From NCBI GenBank assembly GCA_002369325.1, contig DFDU01000003.1, forward strand, positions 1 through 58,506: a stretch of 58,506 bases of DNA, read 5' to 3'. The notes beneath the pieces were generated by a model. The model had not been told where the DNA came from, ran no database searches, and saw only the letters and a program-made list of their open reading frames with translations. The stretch comes from Lachnospiraceae bacterium UBA3820 (lineage in GTDB: Bacteria > Bacillota > Clostridia > Lachnospirales > Lachnospiraceae). This document shows positions 8,842-18,724 of this stretch, piece after piece; positions within the stretch are counted from its first letter, which is position 1; each line of letters begins with the position of its first letter. The position numbers and the translations under genes were made by a program.

Positions 8842-11319
8842 TTATGCTCTGATTGAAAAATCAGCTTTATCCAAAGTAAGGTTAACATTATAATACGGAT
8901 CACCGTTTTCAAGTATCTCGGGCCACCTGCTCCTGAAAAGCTTTATTTCGCTGTTAAAACGTTCCTTCTTTTCAAAGGTATCTTCGGCGCCTCTTGATTT
9001 GGATTCATAATGATGAAGCTTTACATTTGCGTTATAAACAACCAGTTTATCCAAAGCTCTGACCTTCATACAAAAATCCACATCATTAAACGCTACCTTA
9101 AATGCTTCTTCAAGCCCGCCAACTTCATCATATATTGATTTCTTTGTCATAAGGCAGGCAGCGGTTACAGCACTGTAATCACATGCAACCTTGGTTCTTG
9201 ACTGGTACAAATCGCTGTTTTCGTCAAGAGTGACAAAGGCATGCCCCGCTATGCCTCCGAATCCTATAACCACTCCCGCATGCTGAATCGTATCGTCCTC
9301 ATAATACAGCCTTGCTCCTACGATACCAACATCTTCACGCTGACAATAACCAACCATCTGTGAAAGCCAATCACCGTTAATAACCTCAACATCATTATTG
9401 AGTAAAAGAATGAATTCTCCTTTTGCTTCTTTAACTCCAAAATTATTTATGGCAGAATAATTAAATTCCTTATCCCAATAAAGAACCTTTACATTGTCTC
9501 TTTTTTCGATTTCCTTATAATAATTAAATGTAGTTTCTTCTTCACTGTTATTTTCAACAATTATATATTCATAGTTTTTATAGTCGGTTTTTTCATCAAC
9601 GGAATCCATGCATTTTTTCAAATCTTCAACATGATCCTTATTAGGAATTATAATTGACACAAGCGGTTCTCCGATAATCTTGTATGTCGTCTTATATTGG
9701 CCAAGGTGATCTCCGTTTTCGACAATTGCCTCTATACCGAGCCTCTTATAATGAGCCTCAATGGCACGTCTTCCCGCATCAAAGGCATAAAGCTTTGCAT
9801 CCGGTCGCTCCGAAGTTGAATTGCTGTGTGCTCTCCAATGATACAATATCTTTGGTATATGATAAATTCCTTCAGCTTTTTCTATACATCTTAAAATGAA
9901 ATCATAATCCTGTGCTCCGTCATAATCATTATCAAAGACTCCCACTTTTTCCACAAGTGCCTTTGATGCTACAAACATATGGCAGATATAATTACAGGAC
10001 CTTAATAAGTCTATATTGAAATCAGGTTTAAAGTTCGGGCCGAAATATTTTTTACCTTTTTCATCCGTCTTATCCTCATCGGTATATATGACGTCATACT
10101 TTTGTTTGTTCAAAGCCTTGACACATTCATATAAAGCATCCGGTGTAAACAAATCATCATGATCTCCGAGAACGATATAGTCGCCACCGGCGAGTTCGTA
10201 TGCCTGGTTTGTATTCTCGGATATACCAAGCGGCCCTTCCTTTTTTGAAATATATTTTATTCTCTTATCCTCTTTTGAATATGAGGCAACAATCTTTTTA
10301 AGCCTGTTTGAATCCTTACTTCCGTCAGAAAAACAGAGCTCCCAGTTTTTGTAGGTTTGCGATTTTGCAGACTTTATCAATTCATCCAGAAAATACTCAT
10401 CGGTCTCGTACAAAGGAACAAGAATACTGAACAAAGGATTATAATCAAACCTCTCCTGACGCTGTTTTTCGAGTTCTTTTTTATTCGGCATACGTTTTCT
10501 TATCCAATGGTTATAATTCACCGTTGCAAATGCAGCTCTTGTCCGAAATCTGACCTTTATCTTAAGCATTGTACTCTTCAAGCCGTAATTTTTGGTATTT
10601 CTGACAGTTTTCGTTATAATATTTTTTGCCTTGTTAACGGCAGGAATTTTACTTAATCCCTTGGATCCGTTTATCCTGTATTGCTCTGTTCTTTTGCCTG
10701 CGGAAATATAAAGTCTCATTTTGAATTTATTGTTCGGAAGCTTAATAACAAAGCCTATGTCCTTCGTGTTTTCAACCTCAACAAACGCTTCTGCTACATC
10801 CGAACGTGTATAACGGTTTAATTCATATTGGATTTCTTCTTCTTTTCCCTGTTCTATTTTAACAAGCCTGAAGCTTATTTCGTTACAATCAAGAGCCCAT
10901 CCCTTAATCATTATATTTTTTCCGTCAGTGTCAACGGAATCGACGCATGCATTAAGTTTTTTGGTATAATGCTGTATTTCTTTTTCCCCGCAGGAGTAAA
11001 GAAAAATCCTTTGATTGTTTCTGCTGTCATTATAATATACGGAAAGCTTCTCTTCTCCGCTTAATTTCGGACATTCCGGAATAACAATCGACAATGTCTT
11101 TACTGTTTTTCCGCTTCCGAACAGATTCTTTTTATCAAGCGGTGCTCTTGACACCACAAATTTTGCCGGTATATCCCTCTCGTTATTTTGGTCCGAAACC
11201 ACGATTTGCAGGGCATCTGCATCGTGAGATAATTCTTCACTGCAAAAGCCCTGCAAAACTATATCCTTATCATCTGCAACACTGCATCTTATTCTGTTAA
11301 AAATAAAATATTCGTTCAT
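8842..11319 (-). CDS. Large two-domain family 2 glycosyltransferase with N-terminal beta domain
   Basis: An 825-residue enzyme. Residues 1-230 look like two beta-rich modules of unknown function. A basic linker follows, then GT-A domain one from about 297 (LFSILVPLYET, metal motif GDHDD at 385-389) and GT-A domain two from about 552 (LVSIIIPNKDHVEDL, LLLNNDVEVINGDW at 638-650). The second half resembles WbbL/O-antigen-type rhamnosyltransferases, including GIVGARLYYEDDTIQHAGVV. Both acidic motifs are intact, unlike its downstream neighbour. The start codon lies 10 bp after the trpS stop. It shares the architecture of the neighbour, which suggests an old duplication. Confidence 0.87.
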   Translation of the reverse strand: MNEYFIFNRIRCSVADDKDIVLQGFCSEELSHDADALQIVVSDQNNERDIPAKFVVSRAPLDKKNLFGSGKTVKTLSIVIPECPKLSGEEKLSVYYNDSRNNQRIFLYSCGEKEIQHYTKKLNACVDSVDTDGKNIMIKGWALDCNEISFRLVKIEQGKEEEIQYELNRYTRSDVAEAFVEVENTKDIGFVIKLPNNKFKMRLYISAGKRTEQYRINGSKGLSKIPAVNKAKNIITKTVRNTKNYGLKSTMLKIKVRFRTRAAFATVNYNHWIRKRMPNKKELEKQRQERFDYNPLFSILVPLYETDEYFLDELIKSAKSQTYKNWELCFSDGSKDSNRLKKIVASYSKEDKRIKYISKKEGPLGISENTNQAYELAGGDYIVLGDHDDLFTPDALYECVKALNKQKYDVIYTDEDKTDEKGKKYFGPNFKPDFNIDLLRSCNYICHMFVASKALVEKVGVFDNDYDGAQDYDFILRCIEKAEGIYHIPKILYHWRAHSNSTSERPDAKLYAFDAGRRAIEAHYKRLGIEAIVENGDHLGQYKTTYKIIGEPLVSIIIPNKDHVEDLKKCMDSVDEKTDYKNYEYIIVENNSEEETTFNYYKEIEKRDNVKVLYWDKEFNYSAINNFGVKEAKGEFILLLNNDVEVINGDWLSQMVGYCQREDVGIVGARLYYEDDTIQHAGVVIGFGGIAGHAFVTLDENSDLYQSRTKVACDYSAVTAACLMTKKSIYDEVGGLEEAFKVAFNDVDFCMKVRALDKLVVYNANVKLHHYESKSRGAEDTFEKKERFNSEIKLFRSRWPEILENGDPYYNVNLTLDKADFSIRA

Positions 11320-11328
11320 ATCGTTAAC

Positions 11329-12414
11329 CTATCTTGAATACTTTTCAGACTGCTCCTCTATAAGAGCCTTATCCTCAAAATAATTAATCTTCATGGCACG
11401 CTTAACCTCTGCAAGTGTTTCAGCTGCCGCTTCTCTTGCAACATCGGAACCCTTCTTAAGGATATTATATACCTCAGGTATATCCTTTTCGAATTCCGCA
11501 CGTCTTGCTCTTATCGGTGCAAGTTCATCCTGAAGCACGTTATTAAGGAATTTCTTAACCTTAACATCTCCAAGCCCGCCTCTCTTGTAATGCTCTTTAA
11601 GCTCGTCAAGATTATTATATTCAGGTAAAAACTCAGCAAAATGCTCCGGCTTTGAAAATGCATCAAGGTAGGTAAATACCGTATTTCCTTCTATCTTTCC
11701 CGGATCGGTTATCTTAATATGATCAGGGTCGGTATACATGCTCATAATCTTTGCTCTTACATCTTCTTCCGTATCGGAAAGATAGATGCAATTACCGAGT
11801 GATTTACTCATTTTAGCCTTACCGTCCGTACCCGGAAGTCTTAAACAGGCTTCATTGTCAGGCAGGAGAATCTCAGGCTCAACCAGAACCTCGCCGTACA
11901 CGGAGTTAAATTTACGAACTATTTCCTTTGTCTGCTCAAGCATAGGAAGCTGGTCCTCACCGACAGGAACCGTTGTAGCTTTAAATGCTGTTATGTCCGA
12001 TGCCTGACTTATAGGATATGTAAAAAATCCTACCGGTATACTTGCCTCGAAATTACGCATTTGTATTTCTGCCTTAACGGTAGGATTACGCTGCAATCTC
12101 GAAACAGTTACAAGATTCATATAGAAAAACGAAAGCTCTGTGAGCTCCGATATCTGTGACTGTATAAACAGATTCGACTTAGCCGGATCAAGACCTACCG
12201 AAAGATAATCAAGTGCAACTTCTATAACGTTTTGTCTGATTTTTTCAGGGTTGTCCGCATTGTCGGTAAGTGCCTGTGCATCGGCAATCATTATAAATAT
12301 CTTATCAAATTCTCCGGAATTCTGAAGCTCCACCCTTCTTCTTAATGAACCGACATAATGTCCCACATGAAGTCTTCCTGTCGGTCTGTCTCCGGTTAAA
12401 ATTATCTTACTCAT
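11329..12414 (-). CDS. trpS: Tryptophanyl-tRNA synthetase
   Basis: A 361-residue class I synthetase that charges tRNA-Trp. The HIGH-type motif is HVGH at residues 16-19 within TGRLHVGHYVGS, and the KMSKS loop is at 201-205. Length is normal for bacterial TrpRS. The start has AGGAGG 11 bp upstream. No T-box leader is evident in the 72 bp before it; only a short palindrome, gagaca-gg-tgtctc, is seen at 12441-12454. It heads the run that continues into the glycosyltransferases, although a functional link is not implied. Confidence 0.96.
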   Translation of the reverse strand: MSKIILTGDRPTGRLHVGHYVGSLRRRVELQNSGEFDKIFIMIADAQALTDNADNPEKIRQNVIEVALDYLSVGLDPAKSNLFIQSQISELTELSFFYMNLVTVSRLQRNPTVKAEIQMRNFEASIPVGFFTYPISQASDITAFKATTVPVGEDQLPMLEQTKEIVRKFNSVYGEVLVEPEILLPDNEACLRLPGTDGKAKMSKSLGNCIYLSDTEEDVRAKIMSMYTDPDHIKITDPGKIEGNTVFTYLDAFSKPEHFAEFLPEYNNLDELKEHYKRGGLGDVKVKKFLNNVLQDELAPIRARRAEFEKDIPEVYNILKKGSDVAREAAAETLAEVKRAMKINYFEDKALIEEQSEKYSR

Positions 12415-12486
12415 ATCGTTTAAATCCTCCTATAGATAAAGAGACAGGTGTCTCGTTTATTCGTTTTTTTATTTTTTGTCTAACCT

Positions 12487-13365
12487 TTAATTTACCACAG
12501 AATCATGTGTTTTGTCTACCTTTTCCACTATGCCCCTTGCCTTTTCGTCATCCATTATTAACTCGCCGACTTCCGGTGCTTTAATAACACCCGATAAAGG
12601 ATTTTTAACACTGTCAATTTTGGTTGTTACCTCTGCCTCAACCTCGGATTTTTCAAACGAAAGGTCTGTTTCGTACATTTCACAGTTTATAAGTTTTAAT
12701 TTTTTACAGTAACAAAACGGCTGAGTACCCTTGATTTTACAGTTTATAAGCGTAAGGTTATCCGAATACCATGCAAGATATTCTCCGTTTACCGTACAAT
12801 CCTTAACGGTAACATTTTCGGCATGCCAAAAAGCATCCTTTGTATCAAAAATACAATTTTCAAAAGTTGCATTTTTAATATATTGAAAGGAATATTTTCC
12901 TTTGAAATATACGTTGTTAAAAGTAATATTTTCTGCGCGAAGCATAAAGTATTCACTCTCTGCTTTCGAATCGGTCATCGTAATATTATTTACCGACCAG
13001 CCGAACTCCGGCGATATGATATCGCAATTGTTAATGCTTACATCCTTGCATTCACGAAGCGCCTTTATTCCGTGAAGCTTTGTATCCTTTATATCTATAT
13101 CCTCCGAGTACCAAAGTGCCGCACGGCATTTATCAGTCATCTCGCTTCCTGTTATCTTAAGGTTCTTATCATGCCAAAAAGGGTAGCGAAGATTAAAAAA
13201 GCTCTCCGCTACCTCTATATTTTTTCCTTCCTTGAACGCACTTTCCCCGTCCGCAGGTCCGTCGAAGTTGCAGCTTTTAACAACAATTCCGTCACATCCA
13301 TACAGAGCACGTTCCTCATCAAAGGTCTGATTCGTAATTATTTTTTCGTATTTTATATTTGCCAT
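12487..13365 (-). CDS. DUF3737 family right-handed beta-helix protein
   Basis: A 292-residue protein built from repeats of about 20-22 residues with the rhythm N(I/V)xxxxxxF/C, for example KNATFENCIFD, ENVTVKDCTVN and DNLTLINCKIK, typical of a pectate-lyase-like solenoid. The family is DUF3737. It has no signal peptide, so it should be cytoplasmic. Aromatic pairs (FWH, LWYS, FWH, AWYS) recur at the same register and probably form a ladder along the helix. No enzyme activity is established for the family. The start at 13365 has AAAGAAG upstream. Confidence 0.85.
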   Translation of the reverse strand: MANIKYEKIITNQTFDEERALYGCDGIVVKSCNFDGPADGESAFKEGKNIEVAESFFNLRYPFWHDKNLKITGSEMTDKCRAALWYSEDIDIKDTKLHGIKALRECKDVSINNCDIISPEFGWSVNNITMTDSKAESEYFMLRAENITFNNVYFKGKYSFQYIKNATFENCIFDTKDAFWHAENVTVKDCTVNGEYLAWYSDNLTLINCKIKGTQPFCYCKKLKLINCEMYETDLSFEKSEVEAEVTTKIDSVKNPLSGVIKAPEVGELIMDDEKARGIVEKVDKTHDSVVN

Positions 13366-13403
13366 AAATAATCTTCTTTCAATTAAATTTCGATATGTAA
13401 AGA

Positions 13404-13799
13404 TTATAACAGACTTTCACCCTCGCCCATAACAGCTATATCGACAGCTGTTGCATCTTCGATGTGAAATGTCATCATCTTATGTCCTGTTTTTTCATTA
13501 TATATGTTTCTTAAATGCGGTGAAGCCTCAAGCATAGCCTCAGCATATTTTTCATCGGTTTCAAAAACTGCTTTTCCCGTATATCTTAACCAATGTCCGT
13601 CCTGTTTTGCACTTACTATCTCGACTTTCGGATTTGCAAGCATCTGCTTATAAACATTCTTAAAATCTCCTACGCCGAAAATTATCTTATCATCCATTTC
13701 AAGAAATGCTCCGAGAGGGCGAAGTTTAGGCTGGTCTCCGTCACAGGTAGCCAAATAAAAAACTCCCGATTCCTTTAAAAAATCTCCGATTTTACTCAT
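13404..13799 (-). CDS. Pyridoxamine 5'-phosphate oxidase family flavoprotein
   Basis: A 131-residue split-barrel protein (FLKESGVFYLATCDGDQPKL, RPLGAFLEMDDKIIFGVGD). Proteins of this type bind FMN or F420 and act as small reductases or flavin-storage proteins; the true vitamin B6 oxidase is longer. The ATG at 13799 has AGGAGGT upstream, and a strong promoter (13872-13900) with a palindrome lies before it. It is a single-gene unit after the MATE exporter. The substrate is not known. Confidence 0.83.
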   Translation of the reverse strand: MSKIGDFLKESGVFYLATCDGDQPKLRPLGAFLEMDDKIIFGVGDFKNVYKQMLANPKVEIVSAKQDGHWLRYTGKAVFETDEKYAEAMLEASPHLRNIYNEKTGHKMMTFHIEDATAVDIAVMGEGESLL

Positions 13800-13871
13800 T
13801 GTATGTACCTCCTTATTTTAAAAAAATTATATTAAAAAATTTCATATGATTTTTTCAAACCGATTGATTAT

Positions 13872-13900
13872 ATAATAACTTTTATATGCCAAATAGTCAA
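13872..13900 (-). promoter_or_regulatory. Promoter of the PNPOx-like gene
   Basis: On the minus strand TTGACT (13895-13900), a 17-bp spacer and TATTAT (13872-13877). The -35 box overlaps the stop codon of the MATE gene. A perfect 13-bp palindrome, GTCAATTATTGAC (13896-13908), covers the -35 box and may be an operator. Confidence 0.65.
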
Positions 13901-15246
13901 TTATTGACAATGATATTCGGCAATTTTCTTTTAATAAAACCCCTAAGAGAAACCGCAAGGAGAATAGCTTTGAATATATTATCCGCAATCATGCAATACC
14001 AAACCTCTCTTAATCCGGTATGCCAAACCTTAACGCAAAGTATTGTAAAGACAATTCTTATCCCCCACATGCTCAAAGTCTCTATAATAAAGACCTTTCC
14101 CGTTCTTCCGAGACCGTAGAATATACCCTGAACAGCTATCATAAGTCCAAAGAACGGCTCGGTAAATGCAACTATTTTAAGCATCCCGGAACCAAGCACC
14201 GTAACACTTTCACTGCTTGTAAATAAATCCATCAAAGGGTATGACGAAAAATACAAAACTATACCGTTTATAATCATTATACCAATGGTTATCATAATAC
14301 TAAGCTGCATAACCGACTTTAAACGTTTAGTGTTTTTTTCACCATAGGCAACGCCTATCATCGCAGAGGTCGCCGAGCTTAATCCGTAGCCCGGTATATA
14401 GAAAATCGTTTCGGCATTTACCGCTATAGAGTGAGCTGCAAATATACCCGTTCCCATACCGGATACAAGTCCGGCAAACACAACGTAGGCAAATGATGAG
14501 GCAGCTCTTGTTGCAGCCGCCGGAAGCGCCACCTTACTTATTTCTCTTAAAATTTCCCTGTCAGCTTTTATATTTTTCCGCGATAAATCCAACTGTTTTT
14601 TATTTTTGAACACGATAAACATCAGGGTTCCGGCAGTAATATACGAAACCGCAGTGGCATATGCTGCACCCGTTACTCCCATATCAAAGCCATAAATAAG
14701 TATAAGATCCAGAATTATATTCATCGCATTTGCGATAAGATTAACTATCATCGGGCTTTTCGTATCAAGTGTCGCTCTGATACATGAACCGAAAATAAGT
14801 GTTGCCGCCCTGAATATCATAGGAATACTTATTATAAAGAAATACTTATACGCATCAGGACGCACATTATCTTCGGCACCCATCCATACAGGTATATAGC
14901 CTGCAAGCGATATCGCCAAAATGCCCACGCTTATTCCTGCACCAAGTACAAGTATTACAGCCTGACCGGCAAGTTTTTTTAATTTGTCATCATTGCCTTC
15001 ACCAACTGTCTTTGACATAATCGCAAGCATTGCTATGCCGATAGAATGAAAGAAACCGCCTATAAGCCAGCCGATTGTCGTGGTCGTGCTTACAGCAGCG
15101 GTTGCTTCTTCACCCAGATGACCGACCATGGCAGTATCAACATATTGAAGAAGTGTTCCGAGAATTTCTTCACATATGGCCGGAATCGCAAGGATGATCA
15201 ATTCTTTAAATAAATTGTTTTTTGTATTTTTATAATTTATGTCCAT
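13897..15246 (-). CDS. MATE family efflux transporter
   Basis: A 449-residue inner-membrane exporter with about 12 predicted helices, exchanging Na+ or H+ for an organic cation or drug. Family marks include PAICEEILGTLLQYVDTAMV in helix 1, TIGWLIGGFFHSIGIAMLAI, and the second-half copy ALPAAATRAASSFAYVVFAG with GYGLSSATSAMIGVAYGE. ATG 15246 is preferred because the extra 20 residues from ATG 15306 do not look like family sequence; neither start has a strong ribosome site. It stands between the glutamate-cysteine ligase homologue and the flavoprotein. The exported compound is unknown. Confidence 0.87.
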   Translation of the reverse strand: MDINYKNTKNNLFKELIILAIPAICEEILGTLLQYVDTAMVGHLGEEATAAVSTTTTIGWLIGGFFHSIGIAMLAIMSKTVGEGNDDKLKKLAGQAVILVLGAGISVGILAISLAGYIPVWMGAEDNVRPDAYKYFFIISIPMIFRAATLIFGSCIRATLDTKSPMIVNLIANAMNIILDLILIYGFDMGVTGAAYATAVSYITAGTLMFIVFKNKKQLDLSRKNIKADREILREISKVALPAAATRAASSFAYVVFAGLVSGMGTGIFAAHSIAVNAETIFYIPGYGLSSATSAMIGVAYGEKNTKRLKSVMQLSIMITIGIMIINGIVLYFSSYPLMDLFTSSESVTVLGSGMLKIVAFTEPFFGLMIAVQGIFYGLGRTGKVFIIETLSMWGIRIVFTILCVKVWHTGLREVWYCMIADNIFKAILLAVSLRGFIKRKLPNIIVNN

Positions 15247-15346
15247 AATCCTATTACACAACCGATAAAATAATAAACCAAACCCGGTTAAACAACCAAG
15301 GTACATTTTATCTTATGCAAGGTATTTATACAAGCTCTTATTGAAT

Positions 15347-16729
15347 TTAAGCTGTTTTTGCAAATTCATATACAAAGTCTTCTATAGTTTTCCCGTTCTC
15401 AAGGCCGTTGACTATTTTTCTTGCAGGACTCAAAAGCTTCTCTGCCCTGTCAAATATATTTTCCAGAAAAACTTCCTCTCCGAAGACTCGTTTCTTTAAT
15501 CCTTCCCTTGCAAGCTCCAATACTTTTACGGACAGTTTTATCAACGCTTTTTTATCAATAAAATCCGGAATCACCCTGTTATTCATAATCTTTCTTAATT
15601 CACCCGATGTATAGCCGTGATGGTACAAAATAACATCATTATTCAAAAGCTCATTAACCTCATCAAGCTTTTCCGAAAGACCGATATGAAAGGCTGCTAT
15701 GGATAATGCGTCAGCAAACGGCTGACAGCAACCGCTTCTGTATTCTATGGTTCCTCTAAATGTCAAATCCTCAAACTTGTATGTACGAAGGAAGGAAAGA
15801 TCGGTATCCTCCGGCTTAAATATATACGGATGATATGTACCGTTTTCATAATATTCTCCCAATATTTCCTTTTGTGAAAAGTATTCCGTAACCGGAATCG
15901 GGTGAAAATGCAAATAATGTCCATCCCTTTCCGTACAAAAAATACTTGTCCTGTATATATACTCAAGGAGCTCATTTATGTCATCCGGTATTTTTTCATA
16001 CACCCCTATATTATGCGGATTTATTCCGTGTGTACTGTTTTCCCAGAACATATCTCTCACACAAAGATTATCGGGTTCGTCTTCCATCCATGAATTTGCA
16101 AAAAGAAGACTCTTTATCGGCTCAAGCAGCGAAAATGTGTCGATTGTTTCTATAAGCTTGTCAAACCTGACATCAAGCTGCACCTGCGAAGCACAGGCAA
16201 ATGCCCCATAACCGGGATATGGATGAAAATACATCGGATATTCCCACCTTTTACACCTTTTTAAGAATCCTTCAAGCATCTGATACCTTGGAACCTTAAG
16301 GAACTCATTATTGTTTACTTTATAACCGGGATTGATTCCCATTCCGGTCAAAAGATGACCTTTTCTTTCGAGCTTTTCGTTTAATGAATTAATATAAAGA
16401 TTAAATCTTTCATTTATTATTTTGAGATTTCTTTCCTTTGCAAACGAAAACTCCAGATTGTTGAACGAACAATCAAACGAAAGATTATCTCCGGTAACGG
16501 GTTCGGTTGCGGAATAACCGTTGCCGTTTTCATCAAAACCGTTAAACTCAAATCCGAAATTGTGACAAAAACAATTTACCGCCTCACGAATGGATTTAAA
16601 ATCCGTTGCTTCTCCCGAAAGATTAACTATAGGAATTTCTATTTCAATTCCTACAAACTCATCTCTTTTCTTAAGCGTCGGAACTATATATCTGTTATAT
16701 AATGCTTCCTTTATTCCTTCCTTATCCAT
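15347..16729 (-). CDS. Glutamate-cysteine ligase family protein
   Basis: A 460-residue GCS2-type carboxylate-amine ligase. Marks are FVGIEIEIPIVNL near the N terminus, FACASQVQLDVRFD in the middle, and FRGTIEYRSGCCQPFADALS for the substrate-binding part. The family ATP-dependently joins glutamate to an amine, classically cysteine to give gamma-glutamylcysteine. No glutathione synthetase is nearby. The start at 16729 is chosen over 16735 because AAGGAG lies 7 bp upstream of it. It follows a class II glutamine amidotransferase by 57 bp, an arrangement that recalls EgtA and EgtC of ergothioneine synthesis. The exact amine partner is unproven. Confidence 0.85.
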   Translation of the reverse strand: MDKEGIKEALYNRYIVPTLKKRDEFVGIEIEIPIVNLSGEATDFKSIREAVNCFCHNFGFEFNGFDENGNGYSATEPVTGDNLSFDCSFNNLEFSFAKERNLKIINERFNLYINSLNEKLERKGHLLTGMGINPGYKVNNNEFLKVPRYQMLEGFLKRCKRWEYPMYFHPYPGYGAFACASQVQLDVRFDKLIETIDTFSLLEPIKSLLFANSWMEDEPDNLCVRDMFWENSTHGINPHNIGVYEKIPDDINELLEYIYRTSIFCTERDGHYLHFHPIPVTEYFSQKEILGEYYENGTYHPYIFKPEDTDLSFLRTYKFEDLTFRGTIEYRSGCCQPFADALSIAAFHIGLSEKLDEVNELLNNDVILYHHGYTSGELRKIMNNRVIPDFIDKKALIKLSVKVLELAREGLKKRVFGEEVFLENIFDRAEKLLSPARKIVNGLENGKTIEDFVYEFAKTA

Positions 16730-16785
16730 AACCATTCTCCTTTATCCCAAAACATAAAGCTATTTCAAACATCTTATTCCCGATA

Positions 16786-17652
16786 CTACAGATGAGCATA
16801 AGAAAGATATATATGCTCCATATCCTTAGGATCCTCCACATAAAGATTTCCGTGTTTTCTGCCTTTGTATATCAGATCCTTACCCTTATATCCGAAAAGA
16901 GTGGCAGCGGGAACGACATTCCAATCTTCTTTACTTAATATTTTTTCCTCCGGACATTTTTCCCAGTCCGATTCCTTCATACCCGACCAACCGTTATCAT
17001 TTTCGCCGTCATAAATGCTACCGTTTACAAGCGGTTCAGTTGCAAACAGGACAAATTTATTGCCCTGATAATAATTAAGTGATCCCTCCAAATTGGTATG
17101 AACATATAAAAGCTCACCGTCATAAATTATCAGATTCAGCTTGTTACCCGACGATAATTCCGAAACAATATCATCAACAACCCTAAAACGTTCGTTTTCA
17201 CTTAATGTTCTGTTTTTATTCTTTCGCTCCTCGTTAATCTTATCTATGATATAAAGAAGTATTCTTTCGCTGTCCGTCTCGCCCTTCTGTCTTTTAACAT
17301 ATTTATTCATAGGTTCATACTCGAACACGGTTCCGTTATGAATCAAAGTCCATCTTCGGCCCTCCGCATCAAAACCCGTAAAAGGGTGACAGTTTTTAAG
17401 CTCTACATTTCCAATCGTAGCCTTTCTTATATGGGCAAGCACAATCGGTGCAGCTATATCTTCCGTAAATCTTTCCTTTAAATAGTTGCTCTTTGCTGCC
17501 CGAAGGGGTTCTCTTTCGATATTGGCATGAACTCCGTCGAATGTGGCAAGTCCCCAGCCGTTCGGATGCTCTTCACTGTGTGAATAAAATTCCTTTAATA
17601 TACTGTTAAGTTTTGTCCTTTTCGAGCTGCTGTATGCAAATATCTGACACAT
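16786..17652 (-). CDS. Class II glutamine amidotransferase (YafJ/EgtC type)
   Basis: A 288-residue Ntn-type amidohydrolase. After removal of Met1 the nucleophile would be Cys2 (MCQIFAYSS). Other marks are PNGWGLATFDG, LAHIRKATIG and LIHNGTVFEYE. There is no synthase domain, so it probably hydrolyses a gamma-glutamyl amide instead of feeding ammonia to a partner. GAGGGG lies upstream of the ATG. The following gene makes gamma-glutamyl bonds, so the two may put on and remove a gamma-glutamyl group. The substrate is inferred only from this pairing. Confidence 0.84.
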   Translation of the reverse strand: MCQIFAYSSSKRTKLNSILKEFYSHSEEHPNGWGLATFDGVHANIEREPLRAAKSNYLKERFTEDIAAPIVLAHIRKATIGNVELKNCHPFTGFDAEGRRWTLIHNGTVFEYEPMNKYVKRQKGETDSERILLYIIDKINEERKNKNRTLSENERFRVVDDIVSELSSGNKLNLIIYDGELLYVHTNLEGSLNYYQGNKFVLFATEPLVNGSIYDGENDNGWSGMKESDWEKCPEEKILSKEDWNVVPAATLFGYKGKDLIYKGRKHGNLYVEDPKDMEHIYLSYAHL

Positions 17653-17721
17653 GTTATCCCCTCCTTTTTCTTCCAGTTACAGTTTTAGGGGAGATTTAAT
17701 AAACCGTCCCTAATGATCATA

Positions 17722-18630
17722 TTAAATGAGTCCCTTTACATATTCCCCGAAAAGTCTTATATATTCTTCTCCAAGTTCGGAAAGCTTTGAGTTTTTCCTT
17801 TTAATGTAACCGACATCAATCCTTTCGTCGGTTTTTATGCTGATAGCCGTAAGACCCTTATCCAGCTTTTCATCATAAAATGTTCCTATTCCAACCGAGT
17901 ATCCGTCTAGTTCCCTTAATAACTCGAGTGTCGTACCCCTGTCGCTCGTCTTTATAACATTTTTATATTCCGACGCACTGATTATTTCTTCATAAAAATA
18001 AAAGCTGCTTTCTTCATCCTGATCGAAGATAAGGCAAGGATACTCTTCAAGCTCACTTAACAATATTTCCTTTCGTCCTGCCAGAGGATGATTTTCCCCA
18101 ACATACGCACATACGGGAAATGTGCCCAACACTTCAAACTCAAGATTAAGTTCTTTAAATACCTTCTCATAATAATCGCGGTTAAAGCTGCTTATATACA
18201 AAACGCCAAGTTCGCTTTTGGACCGGCATATATTATCAAGCACCGATTTAGTGGTGGTTTCATATAAAGAATATTCATACTCCTTCATGCCGTATGCCTT
18301 TATTACCTCCGCAAATATTTTTGTGGCAAAGGTCGAGTGATGCATGGACACGGAAAAGGAGGTTTTTACTTCATCATTTCCGAAATACTTTTCTTCCATA
18401 AACTTAAATTGAAGCAACACATTATTGGCATAACGAATAAAGGTTTCGCCATCGGCAGTTATGCTGATACCTCTGTTTGTACGATTGAAAATCGTAATTT
18501 CCAGTTCTTCCTCCAGTTCTTTTATAGCTGTTGAAAGACCGGACTGTGATATAAACAGAGACTGAGCCGCCGCATTTATTGATTTTGTTTTTGCTACTTC
18601 CGTAACATATTTTAATTGTGCAATCGTCAT
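17722..18630 (-). CDS. LysR family transcriptional regulator (distal copy)
   Basis: A 302-residue regulator with an N-terminal winged helix (TIAQLKYVTEVAKTKSINAA, FISQSGLSTAIKELEEEL) and a periplasmic-binding-like effector domain. It is a paralogue of the LysR protein at 33778-34689: both end in GYIKRKN, share LGVLY in the effector domain and have the same length. It lies 94 bp after the amidohydrolase at the downstream edge of the nitrogenase-like island, AT-rich sequence separating them, so it may have its own promoter. LysR proteins such as CysB, CysL and MetR govern sulfur genes in other bacteria; the effector here is unknown. Confidence 0.9.
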   Translation of the reverse strand: MTIAQLKYVTEVAKTKSINAAAQSLFISQSGLSTAIKELEEELEITIFNRTNRGISITADGETFIRYANNVLLQFKFMEEKYFGNDEVKTSFSVSMHHSTFATKIFAEVIKAYGMKEYEYSLYETTTKSVLDNICRSKSELGVLYISSFNRDYYEKVFKELNLEFEVLGTFPVCAYVGENHPLAGRKEILLSELEEYPCLIFDQDEESSFYFYEEIISASEYKNVIKTSDRGTTLELLRELDGYSVGIGTFYDEKLDKGLTAISIKTDERIDVGYIKRKNSKLSELGEEYIRLFGEYVKGLI

Positions 18631-18724
18631 TGATATTATCTCCTATATTAAGTGTAATTTTATTTTAAAATATTTCTTTATTTTTGGATAATATCTAAAA
18701 TCTTTATTAAGTTATAGTTTTTGT

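Noticed and set aside
12415..12486. T-box or attenuator before trpS
   Set aside because: The gap is only 72 bp with no T-box sequence; the 6-bp palindrome gagaca-gg-tgtctc has a loop too short to be a normal hairpin.
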